DNA of 64,000 nucleotides from Aquanectria penicillioides (Eukaryota > Ascomycota > Sordariomycetes > Hypocreales > Nectriaceae), in contig PYIU01000002.1 in assembly GCA_003415625.1 (NCBI GenBank), positions 2,418,001 through 2,482,000 of the forward strand, in the 5' to 3' direction. Positions 1-11,526 of this stretch are shown here, one piece after another. The notes under the pieces are model-generated. The model searched no databases. It had not been told where the DNA came from and was given only the letters and a program-made list of their open reading frames with translations. A program made the position numbers and the translations under genes. The first letter of the stretch is position 1. Every line of letters begins with the position of its first letter.

Positions 1-1648
1 CTTCTTCTGCTGCCTCGACCCTACATCGATTGCACATGCACCACCCGCCCAAACTTCCTCGCGCCCACTCCCTCCGGTCCTGCACAGGTAGGTTCACGTC
101 GCAGTAGTGGTTCAGAATCTCTTCGCCACGCTTGATGCCACCGGGGTAGCCTCCTACGACGCGCTCGCGGCGGGCCTCGAGCACCATTCGGCCGCCCCAT
201 TCCCAGGTGACGTTGGGGTCGCAGTCGTGGTTGGCGAGACACCAGTAGGGGTGAACTGCAGCTACGTCGGGACGGCCATCTCGAAGGCTCTTGCGAGCCG
301 AAGCAGTCCCGCGGAACTTGGAGTAGAGAGTATTGAGGACCCAAAGGTCGTATTCGGCAAGGGTTGAGTACATGTCGATGTCCATTTTCTCGATGATGTG
401 GAGAGGCGTCTCAATATTGTATTTGAAAGAGAAAGGGAGAGTCCATTCAGGGGGTGGGCCAGCGTTGGGGGAGAGATTGATGTCGTTGGAGCGGGTAGGT
501 ACGAAGTCACCCCAGATGTATTTGACCTCGCGAACATCCAGAGGGTGAACCTCTTCGTGAGCAGACATGGCCAATACTCGTGAGAGAAGAAGGAGGTAGA
601 GAGTGTCGTCTGCTTCAAGGGCGTCGGGGTCCTTGGCGATAGCGTCAACATCTTTCTCGCATACGGCAGGGTGATATCGCTCCTGGGCTTGGTCGAAGCA
701 ATACTGGCTGCAGAAGACGGTGTCATAACACTCGGGGCAGCTTATGGGCTCATTCTCACTGCCCAGAGGTGGTAGGTCGCAACTGCAAGCATCGCAGAGA
801 GCATCCTTCAAGCGGTTGTTGGCGGTCAAAAGGGAGTACTCTTTGAGGACGGCCTCGCCAGGCTCGATATCTTCCTGAGCAAAGACCCCTAGCTGCTTAC
901 AAGTTGGGATAATCTCATAGTCGTCGGTGCTGCTGGCTCCTTCAAGAAGCACAGGGAGAGTTGCCACTTCAACGGCACATTTCGGGGCCATCTCTTTCAG
1001 ATGCGAGTTCAAGTCTTCCAGTGACCCTGAAGAGAAGCGGTCCGGCTCATGGTCGTTCCAGGGATATACTTCCCGGCGGACAAGGCCACGGTCGGGGAGA
1101 TCGGCAGAGGCGATGTCGACATCGTCACGGCGGAGTCTTCGACGGGCAACAGTGGTGATATTTTCCTTGGTGTTGAGCAGCTCCTGGTTCTTGGGTGACA
1201 ACTGGAGACCGCGTAGGCAGAAGTTGGTGGCGCTCTGGAGGCACCCGCAGAGGAGCAGGCTCATGGAGAGAATCTGATACGCCCGAACCGAAGCTAGGTG
1301 GGCAAGGCGTTGGGAGGCGTCCTGGTCTGGCTCGGCATCGTCGCTAGGGGCCTGGAGCTGATCCTCTGGAAGATTGCCGTGGGTTAAGACGTCCGGGAGT
1401 GGCACAGCAGTGTGCATCTGCAGGGACTCCAAGGCCTGCTCATGGAACTCGAACCCCTCGTTGAGAACCTCGTCGGCGAGGAGAAGCGCGCGGTACGCAT
1501 CGGCGGCGGCAAGATCGGGATATCCGAGGTCTGAGTGGACGACAGCCCTCTCAAGGTAAAGAATCAGATCATACGGTAAGCTGGATAGGCCCTCGACTAG
1601 TTGAGAGCGGCGATCAAGCAGCTGCTCATGGCGAGCTGTTTGATCCAT
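1..1648 (-). CDS. SET-domain (SMYD/MYND-type) protein lysine methyltransferase, C-terminus cut by window edge
   Basis: One uninterrupted reading frame runs from an ATG at 1646-1648 down to base 1, giving about 549 residues with no stop. The first ~190 residues look helical and TPR-like. A split SET domain follows: a start with GVFAQEDIEPGEAVL (about residue 255), an inserted cysteine-rich MYND-like finger (CDAC, CPEC, CSQYC, CEKD), then the SET core NHDCDPNVTWEW, GEEILNHYCD and a post-SET cysteine cluster CMCNRC at the very edge. NHDCxPN and the GEEIxxxYxD tyrosine are the S-adenosylmethionine-binding and catalytic signatures of SMYD-like enzymes. The likely role is methylation of a histone or other protein lysine; the substrate cannot be read from sequence. 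No intron or frameshift is seen. A few C-terminal residues and the stop lie outside the window. Confidence 0.85.
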   Translation of the reverse strand, partial: MDQTARHEQLLDRRSQLVEGLSSLPYDLILYLERAVVHSDLGYPDLAAADAYRALLLADEVLNEGFEFHEQALESLQMHTAVPLPDVLTHGNLPEDQLQAPSDDAEPDQDASQRLAHLASVRAYQILSMSLLLCGCLQSATNFCLRGLQLSPKNQELLNTKENITTVARRRLRRDDVDIASADLPDRGLVRREVYPWNDHEPDRFSSGSLEDLNSHLKEMAPKCAVEVATLPVLLEGASSTDDYEIIPTCKQLGVFAQEDIEPGEAVLKEYSLLTANNRLKDALCDACSCDLPPLGSENEPISCPECYDTVFCSQYCFDQAQERYHPAVCEKDVDAIAKDPDALEADDTLYLLLLSRVLAMSAHEEVHPLDVREVKYIWGDFVPTRSNDINLSPNAGPPPEWTLPFSFKYNIETPLHIIEKMDIDMYSTLAEYDLWVLNTLYSKFRGTASARKSLRDGRPDVAAVHPYWCLANHDCDPNVTWEWGGRMVLEARRERVVGGYPGGIKRGEEILNHYCDVNLPVQDRREWARGSLGGWCMCNRCRVEAAEE

Positions 1649-4600
1649 CTCGAAGCGAGGTATCCGGATAGCCGAAATCAGGATAGAGTATAACAAAACA
1701 GAATAGTGTGATGTGAGGCAGAAACCAAAAGTGAGCCTTAGGGGGGGGGTATGAGAAGAACACGAGGAAGCGAGCTGTCCAGAGGAAACCAAAGTCCTGA
1801 ACCGACCAAGACCGAGTTGAACAGGGCTATACTGGTAGTCTAAGTGCCCCAGACAAGGGTTAAGATGGTTGACAAGGGTCTGAGGCGGTTACCTATCTAT
1901 CTGTAGCGGTGACGTGGATGGAGGGGGGAAGAGGAAGACACGAGTGACGAAGGCGGCTCTGAGCTGGCCCAACAGGGGTCAACAATGCCCTACGGATAAT
2001 AACGGGGACGGGGGAATGGCGTCAAGACGAAGCCCCCCCAAGCGATGAAGGTAAATCTGAAGAAGCCCGTGTGAAGTTGAAGGCCAAAAGACTGCCAATC
2101 TTCTTTGGAAAACGGCCTTCGACGAGAGGGCAAGGAGGTCAAAATCGTAGATGGTGGCGTCACTCGCACGGGGGCCTTTTGGAAGAGATTGGAACTGGAC
2201 CGGCAGTTTTCCCAGCGGGAGTGTGAGCGTGTGCGCGATGTAATGGCGATTTGCGCAATGGAGGGTCGATGTAAGGTCCGGACGGTGTGGCTGATGTATG
2301 ACTTCGGCAGCCAGGGATCCGTTTTGGTCAAGCGAAGGTCCAAGGAGGTTCACTTAAGCCACTTGACGGGGTATATCGGCCTGGGATTGGGTGCTAAGGT
2401 TGAGAGATCCCGGGGTAGGTGCAATGCCGAGGTGCGGGTGACGGAGAAAAAAAAAGGATGGGAGATGAGGCAGGTGGAAGGGGAACGAGTTGTGTGATAC
2501 GATGGGCATGTGCGGAGACAAGACTCCGGGCAACGGTACCGGTATTGGTGTTTTGGTCGAGCGCTGCCGTTGCAAAGAAGCTTCCTCAGGGGGGTGCAGA
2601 ACGTGTATAATCTGCAACTGTTATTGATGCCGAACCATGAAGCGTTCGACGTGGATGGGGTCAGCACAAGGTGAGTTGGGTTTAGTTAGGCAAGGTCGTC
2701 GTCGCGATGTGGGATTACCTCCTTTTTTTTTCTAGTTCTCCAATACCACCAAGTGAGGTGTTTGATTCAAAGGGTCCTGCCAAGTTTCTACACCTCCACA
2801 TGAACGGACCAGTGGGAACTCGACGAAAAAAAAAAAAAAAAAAAAAAAAAACAGTCCAGCCATCCCTCCCCCTCCTGAGCCCGATCTGAACCTTACGGAG
2901 CAGGCTCTTTGGAAGATCAGGGCCCAAAAGAGCACCAGGAGTCAGGCTCAGCTTGATACTGTCGCCACCCATGCGTAAATCCAACCGCATACCGAGGCAG
3001 CCTTGTCTGGTTGTGGCCATGAAAAGAAATCATGTCTGATTTTGGGGGTGGTGAGCCAGATGTGCCAGATGATGCCGAAGTGGGCGTATAAGCCGGCACT
3101 AAGATATCGCCAACGGCCTCTTCACCCTTTCACAGGCCCACCTCCTTAAGTGACTGCACTCTACTGTAAAGGCAACGCGATGGCCGATGCAATGTAACTC
3201 GAAGTCGATGGCACGATTGGCTCGCTTTGGTGTTGGCGTATAAATCAGATCGACAGAAACAACAGCAACAACAACAACAAGGGCAGCTCATAATTTCCTC
3301 ATTCTGATGTGAAGCCATGGTCATAGCTTCTGACTCCCCTCGTCCCCCGCCCTCCGTTCTCCGGCGGCGGCGACCATGGGGCAGCCACAGAAAGAAGCGG
3401 TATTGGGAAGTCGTCAACGATTAACCGCCGATCCCGTAGAGAAATGACCCGGCCCAGCGTCTCGTCAGTGCGAGACCCAGCACAAGCGATAAACCCCAAA
3501 GCATCGTTGGGAGCTCAAGCACTGGAAGTTTTTAGTTTTTAGTTTTTAGTTTTTTTTTTTCGGTACCCTTGTGAGAGTGAGTGTGGGAAATGTGCGGGTG
3601 GGAATGGAGGGGTTGCGATGGTGGGGTTGCGGGAGGGGGAGGGGGCCCTTGTCAAGGCTCCAATCCCACACTCCCAGGGGTTAGCCCCCCCCCCAAAGTG
3701 CCTTAGAGGGCCCTGGAGGGGCTTTTGACGGCCCTGAAGGGGGGCCTTCAAGCCTTGAAGGGTCCTAAACGGAAGCAAACTGCTCCCCCCACTACGTCAT
3801 GACGTCCCAGTCGCACATGCCGCCAAGCACTTCCGCCCGCTCGCAGCAGAGCACGCAAGCAGCGGCCCAGGCGGGGCTCTGGGCAACATGCATCGTCACG
3901 GTCTGAGTAAAAAAAAATTATGTTGAGATAATTTCAACGCCGTCCAACGGTATTCGGGGTTGACACCATGCGGCCCATATCGCATCGTCAGATCCCCTTG
4001 CCCTCCCACTCATGGAAAATGAGTCCACCTCCCCCGGGATGCATCCCAGCAAAGCAGCAAAGCGAATGGGCGTTCGGGTTTGGCTTCACCTCGATGCTCC
4101 TAGCTCATGTTGCGTCACTGCAACCTGATCTGGGACAGCTAATACATTGTTTCCCCTCCATCCCAACCGCCGCGCTCACAATCGAACAAGAACCAACATT
4201 GCATGGATCGGATCAACCGTCCTCAATCTTTATTTGGACGCAAACGCAACCTTAGTGTAGCTCGGCACGATCAAGTGATTTCGGACGCATGTCATTGCTG
4301 CTTTCTTTCTTTTGGTGGTCGTTAATTGAGCCAAGGCCTCGTGTCGTGTCGGGCAGGCGTTTGAAGACCAGACCTGATGCCCGTGTCGGGGGAGAGCTCT
4401 CCATTTCGCCCAACCAACGCCGCGCGCCACTGCGCTCATCGTCCTTTCTTACGCCCGCCGCCGTCTTCATCGTATTCCCATTCTCCGAGGCATATGCCTG
4501 TACACATCCATAGCATTCGTTCCTTCAACCCCAGTTCGTTTTGCTGCTGGCCTGGCCTGCCTTTGATTCACCGACCCTCAACCGGTCCGACCAACCGACC

Positions 4601-5172
4601 TGCTTCCCCCGGCTTTCTCTGCGTGCATTGCGTCTGTCGGGTCTCGGCCATCAGTCCCCGTCTGCACCATTTTTGACATCCAGGTACGCCTTTTTTTTTT
4701 TTCCTCCCGCTCCTGTCGTGGGAATATCCCCCCATCCCCGCCCCGACAGTTCCTTAGTCCTGGGCTTTCTGTGGACTCGTTTGGGTCCCCTTGCGGGCGA
4801 ACAATTACGGACCTTCGGGGGTACCTTGTATGTAATTCATGACTGTACAGAGCCATTCCCCCCATAGCGGAGTCCGTCCGTAGCTGGCCTTGTATGTAAT
4901 AATAGTCTTGGGCCCGCCAGCCTCAGGGAGAGACAAAATCGAGAAACCCCGCCCCCTCCATCGCTCAAATCTCAAATCCCAAAATCCATTGCATCTCCGG
5001 CCATCTCCTCCCATCTCCCTCCCCCACCTTGTCTCTATCTGCCCAACTATCTAACCGCATATATCCCCATAGCAAGCTTCACTCAACTCCCCCCCCCCAC
5101 CTTTCTGCTTCATCCATCTCTACTCCTCCAAACCATCGACAAGCCACATTCACGCGGTAACCGCCAGCCACA
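1649..5172. other. Divergent intergenic region (3.5 kb), no supported gene
   Basis: This is the shared 5' region of the SET gene (minus) and the phosphogluconolactonase gene (plus). It holds homopolymers (G run near 1741-1749, A26 at 2826-2851, C run near 3687-3696), a CAA repeat near 3262-3279 and an AGTTTTT tandem repeat at about 3529-3560. The last ~600 bases before 5173 are pyrimidine-rich, as expected for a fungal core promoter and 5' leader. Reading frames here are short, lack recognisable domains and overlap one another on both strands, so I call none of them. Confidence 0.6.
2826..2851. repeat. Poly(A) tract, 26 A
   Basis: A pure run of A in the intergenic region upstream of the SET gene. 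It creates spurious poly-Lys or poly-Phe reading frames on the two strands. Confidence 0.95.
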
Positions 5173-5953
5173 ATGGGTAAGACTCAACCCAACCTCTTCG
5201 CCTTCCCAGCGTCGGCGCTCTCGCCACGGCTCTTCGCGCCCACGTTATCCAGAGCCAGAACGCCGGCTTCGCTCGCCACGGTGCCTTCAAGGTCGCCGTC
5301 TCGGGCGGCTCCCTCCCCAAGACGCTCGCCCAGGCTCTCCTGGCCCCTCCTCCGGCCCCGACGACGTCGTCGACTTCTCCCGCTGGGAAATCTTCTTCGC
5401 CGACGAACGCGCCGTGCCCCTCGACCACGCCGACTCCAACTACGCCCTCATCAAGTCTGAGCTGCTTGACAAGCTCCCCGCCGACCAACGGCCCACCGTC
5501 CACCCCATCGACACACAACACCTCGACGACCTCCAGGAGCTCGCCGACCAGTACGAGCAGACTCTCGTCGCCAGCTTCGCCTCCCGAGACTCTGTCCGCC
5601 TCCCCATCTTCGACCTCCTCCTCCTCGGCTGCGGCCCCGACGGCCACACCTGCTCCCTGTTCCCCGGCCACGCCCTACTCCGCGAGACCAGCGCTTGGGT
5701 CGCCCCCATCGAAGACTCACCCAAGCCGCCCCCGAAGCGCATCACCCTGACCCTCCCTGTCGTCAACCACGCCGTACGCGTCGCCTTCGTTGCTACCGGG
5801 GCTGGCAAGAAGGACATCATGAAGCAGATCTTCGACCAGAACATCGGCCTCCCCTGCGCCCTCGTCAACGAGGGCACCGGTGAGCGCTGCAGTTGGTTCG
5901 TCGACGAGCCCGCCGTCGAAGGCGTTAGCTTCCCTCGTAGAGCCTTCCTGTGA
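5173..5953 (+). CDS. 6-phosphogluconolactonase (two apparent one-base frameshifts)
   Basis: Hydrolyses 6-phosphoglucono-1,5-lactone to 6-phosphogluconate in the oxidative pentose phosphate pathway; cytosolic. Family signatures in order: VAVSGGSLPKTLA (sugar-phosphate loop), FFADERAVPLDHADSNY, LLGCGPDGHTCSLFPGH (catalytic GxDGH region) and RITLTLPVVNHA near the end. The model needs one extra C at 5205-5207 (TTC CCC AGC read as TTC CCA GC) and another at 5344-5347 (GCC CCC TCC read as GCC CCT CC). With those two bases it is about 260 residues, normal for the family. Start is the ATG at 5173 in context CACAATGG. An intron from GTAAGA at 5177 to 5209 would be only ~33 nt and would remove residues that fit the family, so I reject it. 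An AATAAATAAA signal follows at 6029. Confidence 0.9.
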
Positions 5954-6915
5954 AGAGCCCACCTTGCATCAGGCACCGACAGCAGCCCAGTCAATCAATC
6001 GGTGCAAGGCGCCAGAGAGAGGAGAAGAAATAAATAAAAGAGACGTGATGCGCCGTGAAACCAGAAAATGAGGGGCCATCTTCACATGAAAGACCAAAAA
6101 GAGAAATATGGTGACAGCGGCGCGGGGCAGATGGACGGACCAACTTCTGGGACTTCGTTCCCCCATACCTACTTCGCTGCAGAAATCAAGATCAAGAAAG
6201 AAGACACACACAAAAGAAGAACCACCCAAACCAAACAAAAAAAAAAACCGCTCATGAAATCGTGCGCCTCGAATTTCGACGGATTATAGAGATAGGACAG
6301 GTTCCTTTTTTCTTTTTGTCGTTGTTCGCGTTCACATTTCCATTTCCCTTGTATCCCACTTCCTTCCGCCCCCCTAGCTCCTTTATCTTTTTTCCCCCGC
6401 GATCCAAGCTTGATGACCATATTTATGCGGAAACCATTTAGAGGGCGTTGCGAGGCGGGGAAATTATTGTTGCTCGAACCGCCGAATGTCACGACACGCA
6501 CTGGAAGTTAGAATAGGAGGTCACATTCACCGTCATGGTTGCCTCAGACTTCTCTTGTTTTTTTCGTACCATTTTTCTTTTCTTCATCCTCTTTAATCTA
6601 CTCTATTTCAATTTCTTCCTTATTATATCCCAGCCGTCCTGATCCAAATACGGAGCGGAAGGGCAAGGTCACGAACGGTTCGTCTTCTCGACTCCTCCTT
6701 GTCTGTTTCCTTGCTCCTTGACCCCCAAATGTCTAGCTAGAAGCAGTCTTTGCTTTTCTTCATCTTCTTGAAAGCGGCAAAAGCAGTCTATTGTATCATC
6801 GTGTGGACAGTGATCACATTTATAACGCTCGAGGCAATGAATGATATGACATGTAATGATGTACCCAGCGCCTTCGCATTATCCTGTAATTAAGACCGGA
6901 GCTCCCGCATCTCAA
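5954..6915. other. Convergent 3' intergenic region, no gene seen
   Basis: 3' untranslated sequence of the plus-strand phosphogluconolactonase gene and the minus-strand gene ending at 6916. A-rich in its first part and T-rich in its second, as expected for facing 3' UTRs. No supported coding sequence. Confidence 0.6.
6029..6038 (+). terminator. Candidate polyadenylation signal of the phosphogluconolactonase gene
   Basis: AATAAATAAA lies about 75 bases after the stop codon, in the A-rich positioning element expected for fungal mRNA 3' ends. Confidence 0.5.
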
Positions 6916-8322
6916 TTAGACAACTCTCCAAACCGCTCCAGCCCTAGGGGTATCATCCGCATCCTCGTCGCGGTTCATCCTCTCAATCCAGTCGTCTTCT
7001 CTTGCGAGCGCCTCCCGTTCAATGTCGTCCATGAGATTTAACTCTGTCAGCATACTTTCCACGAGCGTATTGGAATTATCCACCATACGCCGAAGACTGG
7101 ATTGCTCCTGGCCCTCCTCCTCTGGCACCTGTCCTAGCTCCTCTAATTGTCTCTTGATCCCATCTAGGCGGCGGATGAGGCCCAAACATTCATCCTTCCA
7201 TTCAGTGTCCAGCTCGCTGACGAAAATTGAGTCCTGCTCTTGGAGTAGAGCTCCGTCACCACGGCGAGCGTCTTCAATTTCACACATGCGGTCGACCCAG
7301 CGTTCAAAGCGCCTAACCACGCGGGCGTATCGCCCGCCGGGTTCCCCCAACGTCCATACGCCATTGATTACAGCGTCTAGAGTCTGAAGCCTCTCTTCAA
7401 GGCCGCCGCCTACTGCCCAGCTCCGCAATGCCAAGACATTCTCCCTCTCAATCTCGGACTTCTCGTGCTCGTCAACCTGCCTGCCCTCTGCGGCGACCTT
7501 GGCGAATCGTTCGCTCAGCTTGTGTTTTGCACTCGCCCTCCACTCCGCGTCGACTGCGATTGCATCCTTGTGTAGCAGATGTAATTGGAGAAGTTCCGTC
7601 TGCAGCTTGCTAGTCTCGGCGGAGGCGGCGACGTTAGCAGGTAGCTTCGAAGGCGATGGTGGGGCGAGATATGCCGATGTCAGAGTCTTCGGCGCGGAGG
7701 ATTTCGCAGGAGAGTAGTGTTGTTGCAAAGTTGTAAAGGCCGGTCGGAGGCGAGGTTGAGCCTGTGTGGGTGCGGCGACAGGCTTATCGGGGCCGGAGAC
7801 CTTGCGGGTGGTCACGGTTCGTGTCGTGGTAGAGGACGCAGATGACGTCGATCCGCCAGAGGGCGGCCGCAAGACCGGTGCGTTTCTAATGGTCGTAGTT
7901 GTGCTTTTTGCACGGGTATGGACAGGAGCACGTCTCGTCTGCGTGGGCGCTCCATCGGAGGACGTCGGTCTCACCGCCGGACGGGGTCTCGTGGTCGTAG
8001 TTGAAGGCGGATAGCGACTCGCCACCTCCCTCCGAGGCGGTTCCTGGGCGGCGGTCGTGGGTTGTCTGACCGATGCCGAGCGAGACAGGCCATTCGAAGT
8101 CGTGGTGCGAGCAATACTGCTTGATGTTGCGGTGCCGCTTCGCAGCAGCCTGGAAGAAGTAGAAGAAGCAGTGGTGGCGCTCCGAGTCAGCGGCTTGACA
8201 GGCAGGCGGCTGGGAGATCCATGACGGGGCTCGGTGTCTTGCTTTCGTGCGGCAGAATCCGCGGCGACGGTGGGTGCGGTTGCAGGCTTCCGCAGCGACC
8301 GGGAGCGCTGGAGGGAGGACAT
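6916..8322 (-). CDS. Unrecognised protein with Ser/Thr/Arg-rich disordered N-terminus and helical C-terminus
   Basis: I do not recognise this 468-residue protein. From the chosen start MSSLQRSRSLRK, the first ~230 residues are low-complexity Ser/Thr/Arg/Pro, basic and probably disordered and phosphorylated. From about residue 245 (SKLQTELLQLHLLHKDA) to the end it is charged, heptad-like and helical, with conserved-looking aromatic and charged residues (WRASAKHKL, RFERWVDRMCEIEDAR, DTEWKDECLGLIRRLDGIK) and an acidic end. A basic disordered head plus a coiled-coil tail suggests a cytoskeletal or spindle-associated adaptor, but that is only inference. The frame stays open 83 codons further upstream to an ATG at 8571. 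I prefer 8322 because the intervening residues look like 5' leader and the composition changes there. No intron or frameshift is needed. Confidence 0.7.
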   Translation of the reverse strand: MSSLQRSRSLRKPATAPTVAADSAARKQDTEPRHGSPSRLPVKPLTRSATTASSTSSRLLRSGTATSSSIARTTTSNGLSRSASVRQPTTAAQEPPRREVASRYPPSTTTTRPRPAVRPTSSDGAPTQTRRAPVHTRAKSTTTTIRNAPVLRPPSGGSTSSASSTTTRTVTTRKVSGPDKPVAAPTQAQPRLRPAFTTLQQHYSPAKSSAPKTLTSAYLAPPSPSKLPANVAASAETSKLQTELLQLHLLHKDAIAVDAEWRASAKHKLSERFAKVAAEGRQVDEHEKSEIERENVLALRSWAVGGGLEERLQTLDAVINGVWTLGEPGGRYARVVRRFERWVDRMCEIEDARRGDGALLQEQDSIFVSELDTEWKDECLGLIRRLDGIKRQLEELGQVPEEEGQEQSSLRRMVDNSNTLVESMLTELNLMDDIEREALAREDDWIERMNRDEDADDTPRAGAVWRVV

Positions 8323-9291
8323 TGCACCCCCCTTGTTGTTTTGTTTATTGTTTTTAGTGAAGTTGGAGATCTGGGGTAAGGCTCGGGACAGGGAGTTGTA
8401 GCTGCTGGCTGTAAGATTGGCCGCCCGGTAGGCGGATGTCACATGTGGGGCCGGGAAGGAGCCCCTTGACAGCCGGCCCACAACAGAGCCTCCGTGACAG
8501 TGCAATACCGGTACCTGATTCAACTTCACAAAAGATTGAGTATCGAGGACAATGGGCCTCATTTCTATCAAGCCTCCGGGGTCGAGATGGTAGTTTAAAG
8601 CGGTGAAACTTAAAAATTACCACCGAGTTTTCTGCTTTTGTCATTCGGAGCCCGTGCATTTACCTCAATCAAGTCATGGTGGCTATGGAGTCGAATAGTC
8701 TCGTGACAGCTGTCTCAATTCGCATGAACTTCATGCATGCACTGAGGTGGTGCAATGCTATACATGGCAAAAGCATAGATGATCCCAAGGCGCAGCCAGG
8801 GTATGATGAAACAAAGCATTTTCTCATTGTTCTGCGACAAAGTACGTCATCCCTTCCATGACGCCGTGATATGTAAGTGTACCTAGAAGAACATGCTAAG
8901 CAAGTTGGCCCATCATCAATCAAAATGAGATCAATCTCTGTGCTGTTCAACTATGGTTTTTTTAATCCTCCGCGTGAACCTACCTACAAGCCAGCTCCTA
9001 TTCCCACTTTTTCCTCGGCGAGCCAAATGCGCCAGGGGTTGAAGATTGGTATCATCAAAACTGTCAAAGAAAATCTCCTCAGGGCCATCTATGTTTCCCG
9101 TACAACCCTTTTTGCCCAGCCATCGTATGGTACATGCAACCGTAAATCCAGTCCTGCGAGCGCATTCTATGCTTTGACAAAGGGAAAAAAAAAAAAACAA
9201 AGGGAAAAAGGAAAAAGTAATGTGGTGAGGAGACAAGTAGAAAAAAAATGATGGTGTGGGAAGCCCGTAGAATCGGGGTTGGGTGTATAGG
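8323..9291. other. Intergenic region between two minus-strand genes
   Basis: Contains the promoter and leader of the gene starting at 8322 and the 3' UTR of the gene ending at 9292. An A-rich patch lies at 9181-9248. No coding feature is supported. The open frame 8323-8571 is an in-frame extension of the downstream gene and could be coding if an upstream start is used. Confidence 0.55.
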
Positions 9292-11526
9292 TTAGGTATA
9301 GATGTGTCTTTGTTGGCCTAGTTCGTCTACGAACTGGCGCAGATTCCTCTGGAGTCCATTTAAACTTGTGAAACATGATTCGCAAATTCGAAGATGGCAG
9401 AATGAGCAAACCCAGCGGTCCTCGGCGTCAGGCTTCTCGCATGTTTGGCATGCGAGAGGGTAATTCCTATTGGTCCTCCGGTTCATCGTTCGGTGCCCTT
9501 GGTAGCAGTGGAAATGCGAATCTTTAAGCGGGAATGCCCGGAACACGGTGCCCTCAGAAGTAGGCTCATCGAACTGTTTGGGGAAGTAGGCTGCTTGCGG
9601 ATCTGGGTCGCGTGTGACCTTCATCTCGGGGTAGAGCGTTCCATCTCGGCCTTTGTACAAGTACCCTTGAGATTCGGAAGGGACTAGTCTCGGATCCTGA
9701 TCAGCTGGGGGATGCCGGGCCTGCTCAAATGCCCTGGGGGCGTTGGAACGGACAGAAGAACCCCGCGGGGGAATTTGGTGGGAACCTCGGCGGAGTGATG
9801 TGTGCGGCTAGCTGGGGAATCAGTGCCAGATGATGGTCGACTGGCGGCTTCAGTTGCTAGTGGAGGCATTGATCCTGTTACCGGCGATTCGGCCTCCTTG
9901 ACGACCTCAAGTTTCGGCTCGGGAAACGGCTCAGTGTCATGGTACGTCTGCACAGGGTAGGAATGTTCGGGGACGACCTGTTTCGGCTCCGGAAGAGGCT
10001 TTATTGTGTTGACAGCTTGAGGAGGTGGAGCAGGTGCGGCCTTGCGAGAGATAGGCTTGGGCTCCACAGACAAGCCATTCGGCGAAAGTAATTGAGCGGC
10101 CGGGTGTGCGGCTGCATGCAGCGACTGTCCTACTGGAGGGCTTCTTGGAAGCTCTTTCGATAGTTCAGGGGACACCTCTGCGAGTAGCTCTGGTGACGAG
10201 GCGGGTGACAGGGGAGAGATAAAAGCATCGACAATGGGTGTCTTCACGTCCTGCTTCTGATACTCCGGTGTTGGGGGACGATGCGTACCCGGCCTGGTGG
10301 TGGACTCGCTTTCGGTATCAATCGAGGACTTGCCTCGGCGATGGAGAGTCTGCAGCTTATCTTTGAGGCGGTTCAGCTTAGAGCCGCCGCTGCCCATTGT
10401 TGGGGAATCCACCTCGATAGGCTTCTCGGGAGCCGGGGCCGAGATTAGAGGTGGAACTGAGGCCGTGGCGGGATGAGCGTCCCTGCTGGAAGTCGTCTCG
10501 GGTTTGTTGCCCTTGAGTTGTTGGTGAGTAAGACCTGAGACTTTGATGACGCCAGGCGGAAGGTACGGTTGAGATGATTGGACAGTGGTGGTGGGCTTGA
10601 CGACGGGTTGAAGCACCGACTGGGCCGGCTTAGCCACAGGTTGAGCTGCAGGGTTCGATGCAGCAGTCGAGCCGTGACTGGTGACCAGCTTCAGGTCAGG
10701 AAGCTTCAGGCTTCGTTCGGCCTTCACAGATCGACGACGCCAAATCTGAGGTTGGGGGGTGACGAAGAGTTGAGTTCAGTGGCTGTGGCAGGTGGGCGAT
10801 TGGCGGCGGGCGTGGCTGGTAGGCCGTACTTGGCGTCCTTGGAAACGGGAGGAGGTCGGATATCAGCACCAGTCTTGATGGGTGGAATCGGTGCAACATG
10901 TTGTTGCGGGTGTTGCAGCTGAGTGGTGCCAGTCAGCTTGGTGGAGGAGGGACTAATAACGGCGCTGGCAGGTGGAGCTTGGTGGCTCTGCGAGGTGTTC
11001 GCCTCGGATTGACGTGTGCTGTTGGTCGCAGCGTCAGATGACCTGATCAGTGACTCGCCAGAGGTCCGCGAGTATGCAGACAAGATGCTAGAAATCGAGT
11101 GTGCGGGTGAAGGGCTCTCCTGCGATGATGACAGTGGCTGCTGCTGTGGTAGAACCGGGGGCGCGAGGCCAGCTTCCCGACAGGGCGGCGCGGGATGGAC
11201 ATCTTTGGTGGACCAGTAGGAGGAGCGACAGCAGTGTCAATAGTAGGCAGAGGCAATGGAGGCAGCAACGAATTGGGAGGCTGCGCGCTGGGCATGCTCG
11301 TCGACCTTGGAGGCGGCGGCGCAATGGGAAGCTTGGGGAGATCTTTATATTGTGGAGAGACGGGAGAAGAGTCGTCGTACTCGTCGTAGATGTCGTCGAA
11401 GTCAATGTCAAAAGTCGAGCTCGGAACGGCAGGAAGGGCCTTGGACCAGCGCGACGCGCCTGTTTTAGGCGGCTGGAGAGAATTGGGGCTCAACATGGTC
11501 GACATGACGGGCACGGCAGACGACAA
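9292..11526 (-). CDS. Unrecognised Pro/Ser-rich protein with C-terminal Cys-rich zinc-binding module (three apparent frameshifts)
   Basis: About 745 residues if three missing bases are restored in coding-strand C runs (genomic G runs 11157-11161, 10754-10759 and 9767-9771). After each, the next frame reads on as plausible protein: RPVGKLASRP then PVLPQQQPLSSS; SSSPP then PQPQIWRRRSVKAE; EVPTKFPP then RGSSVRSNAPRAFEQ. The N-terminal ~600 residues are Pro/Ser/Thr-rich and probably disordered. The last ~150 are ordered: DPRLVPSESQGYLYKGRDG, TVFRAFPLKDSHFHCYQGH, then a cysteine array CQTC-x10-CSFC-x4-CESC that probably binds zinc. I know of no assigned function; an adaptor or chromatin/ubiquitin-type zinc module is possible but unproven. 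The ATG at 11526 is used; ATGs at 11505 and 11496 are alternatives. The three breaks are more likely sequence error than decay because conservation-like order continues through them. Confidence 0.65.

Noticed and set aside
5177..5209. Possible 33-nt intron at the start of the phosphogluconolactonase gene
   Set aside because: Too short for a fungal intron, and its removal would delete residues (PNLFAFP) that fit the family. A missing base in the CCC run explains the shift better.
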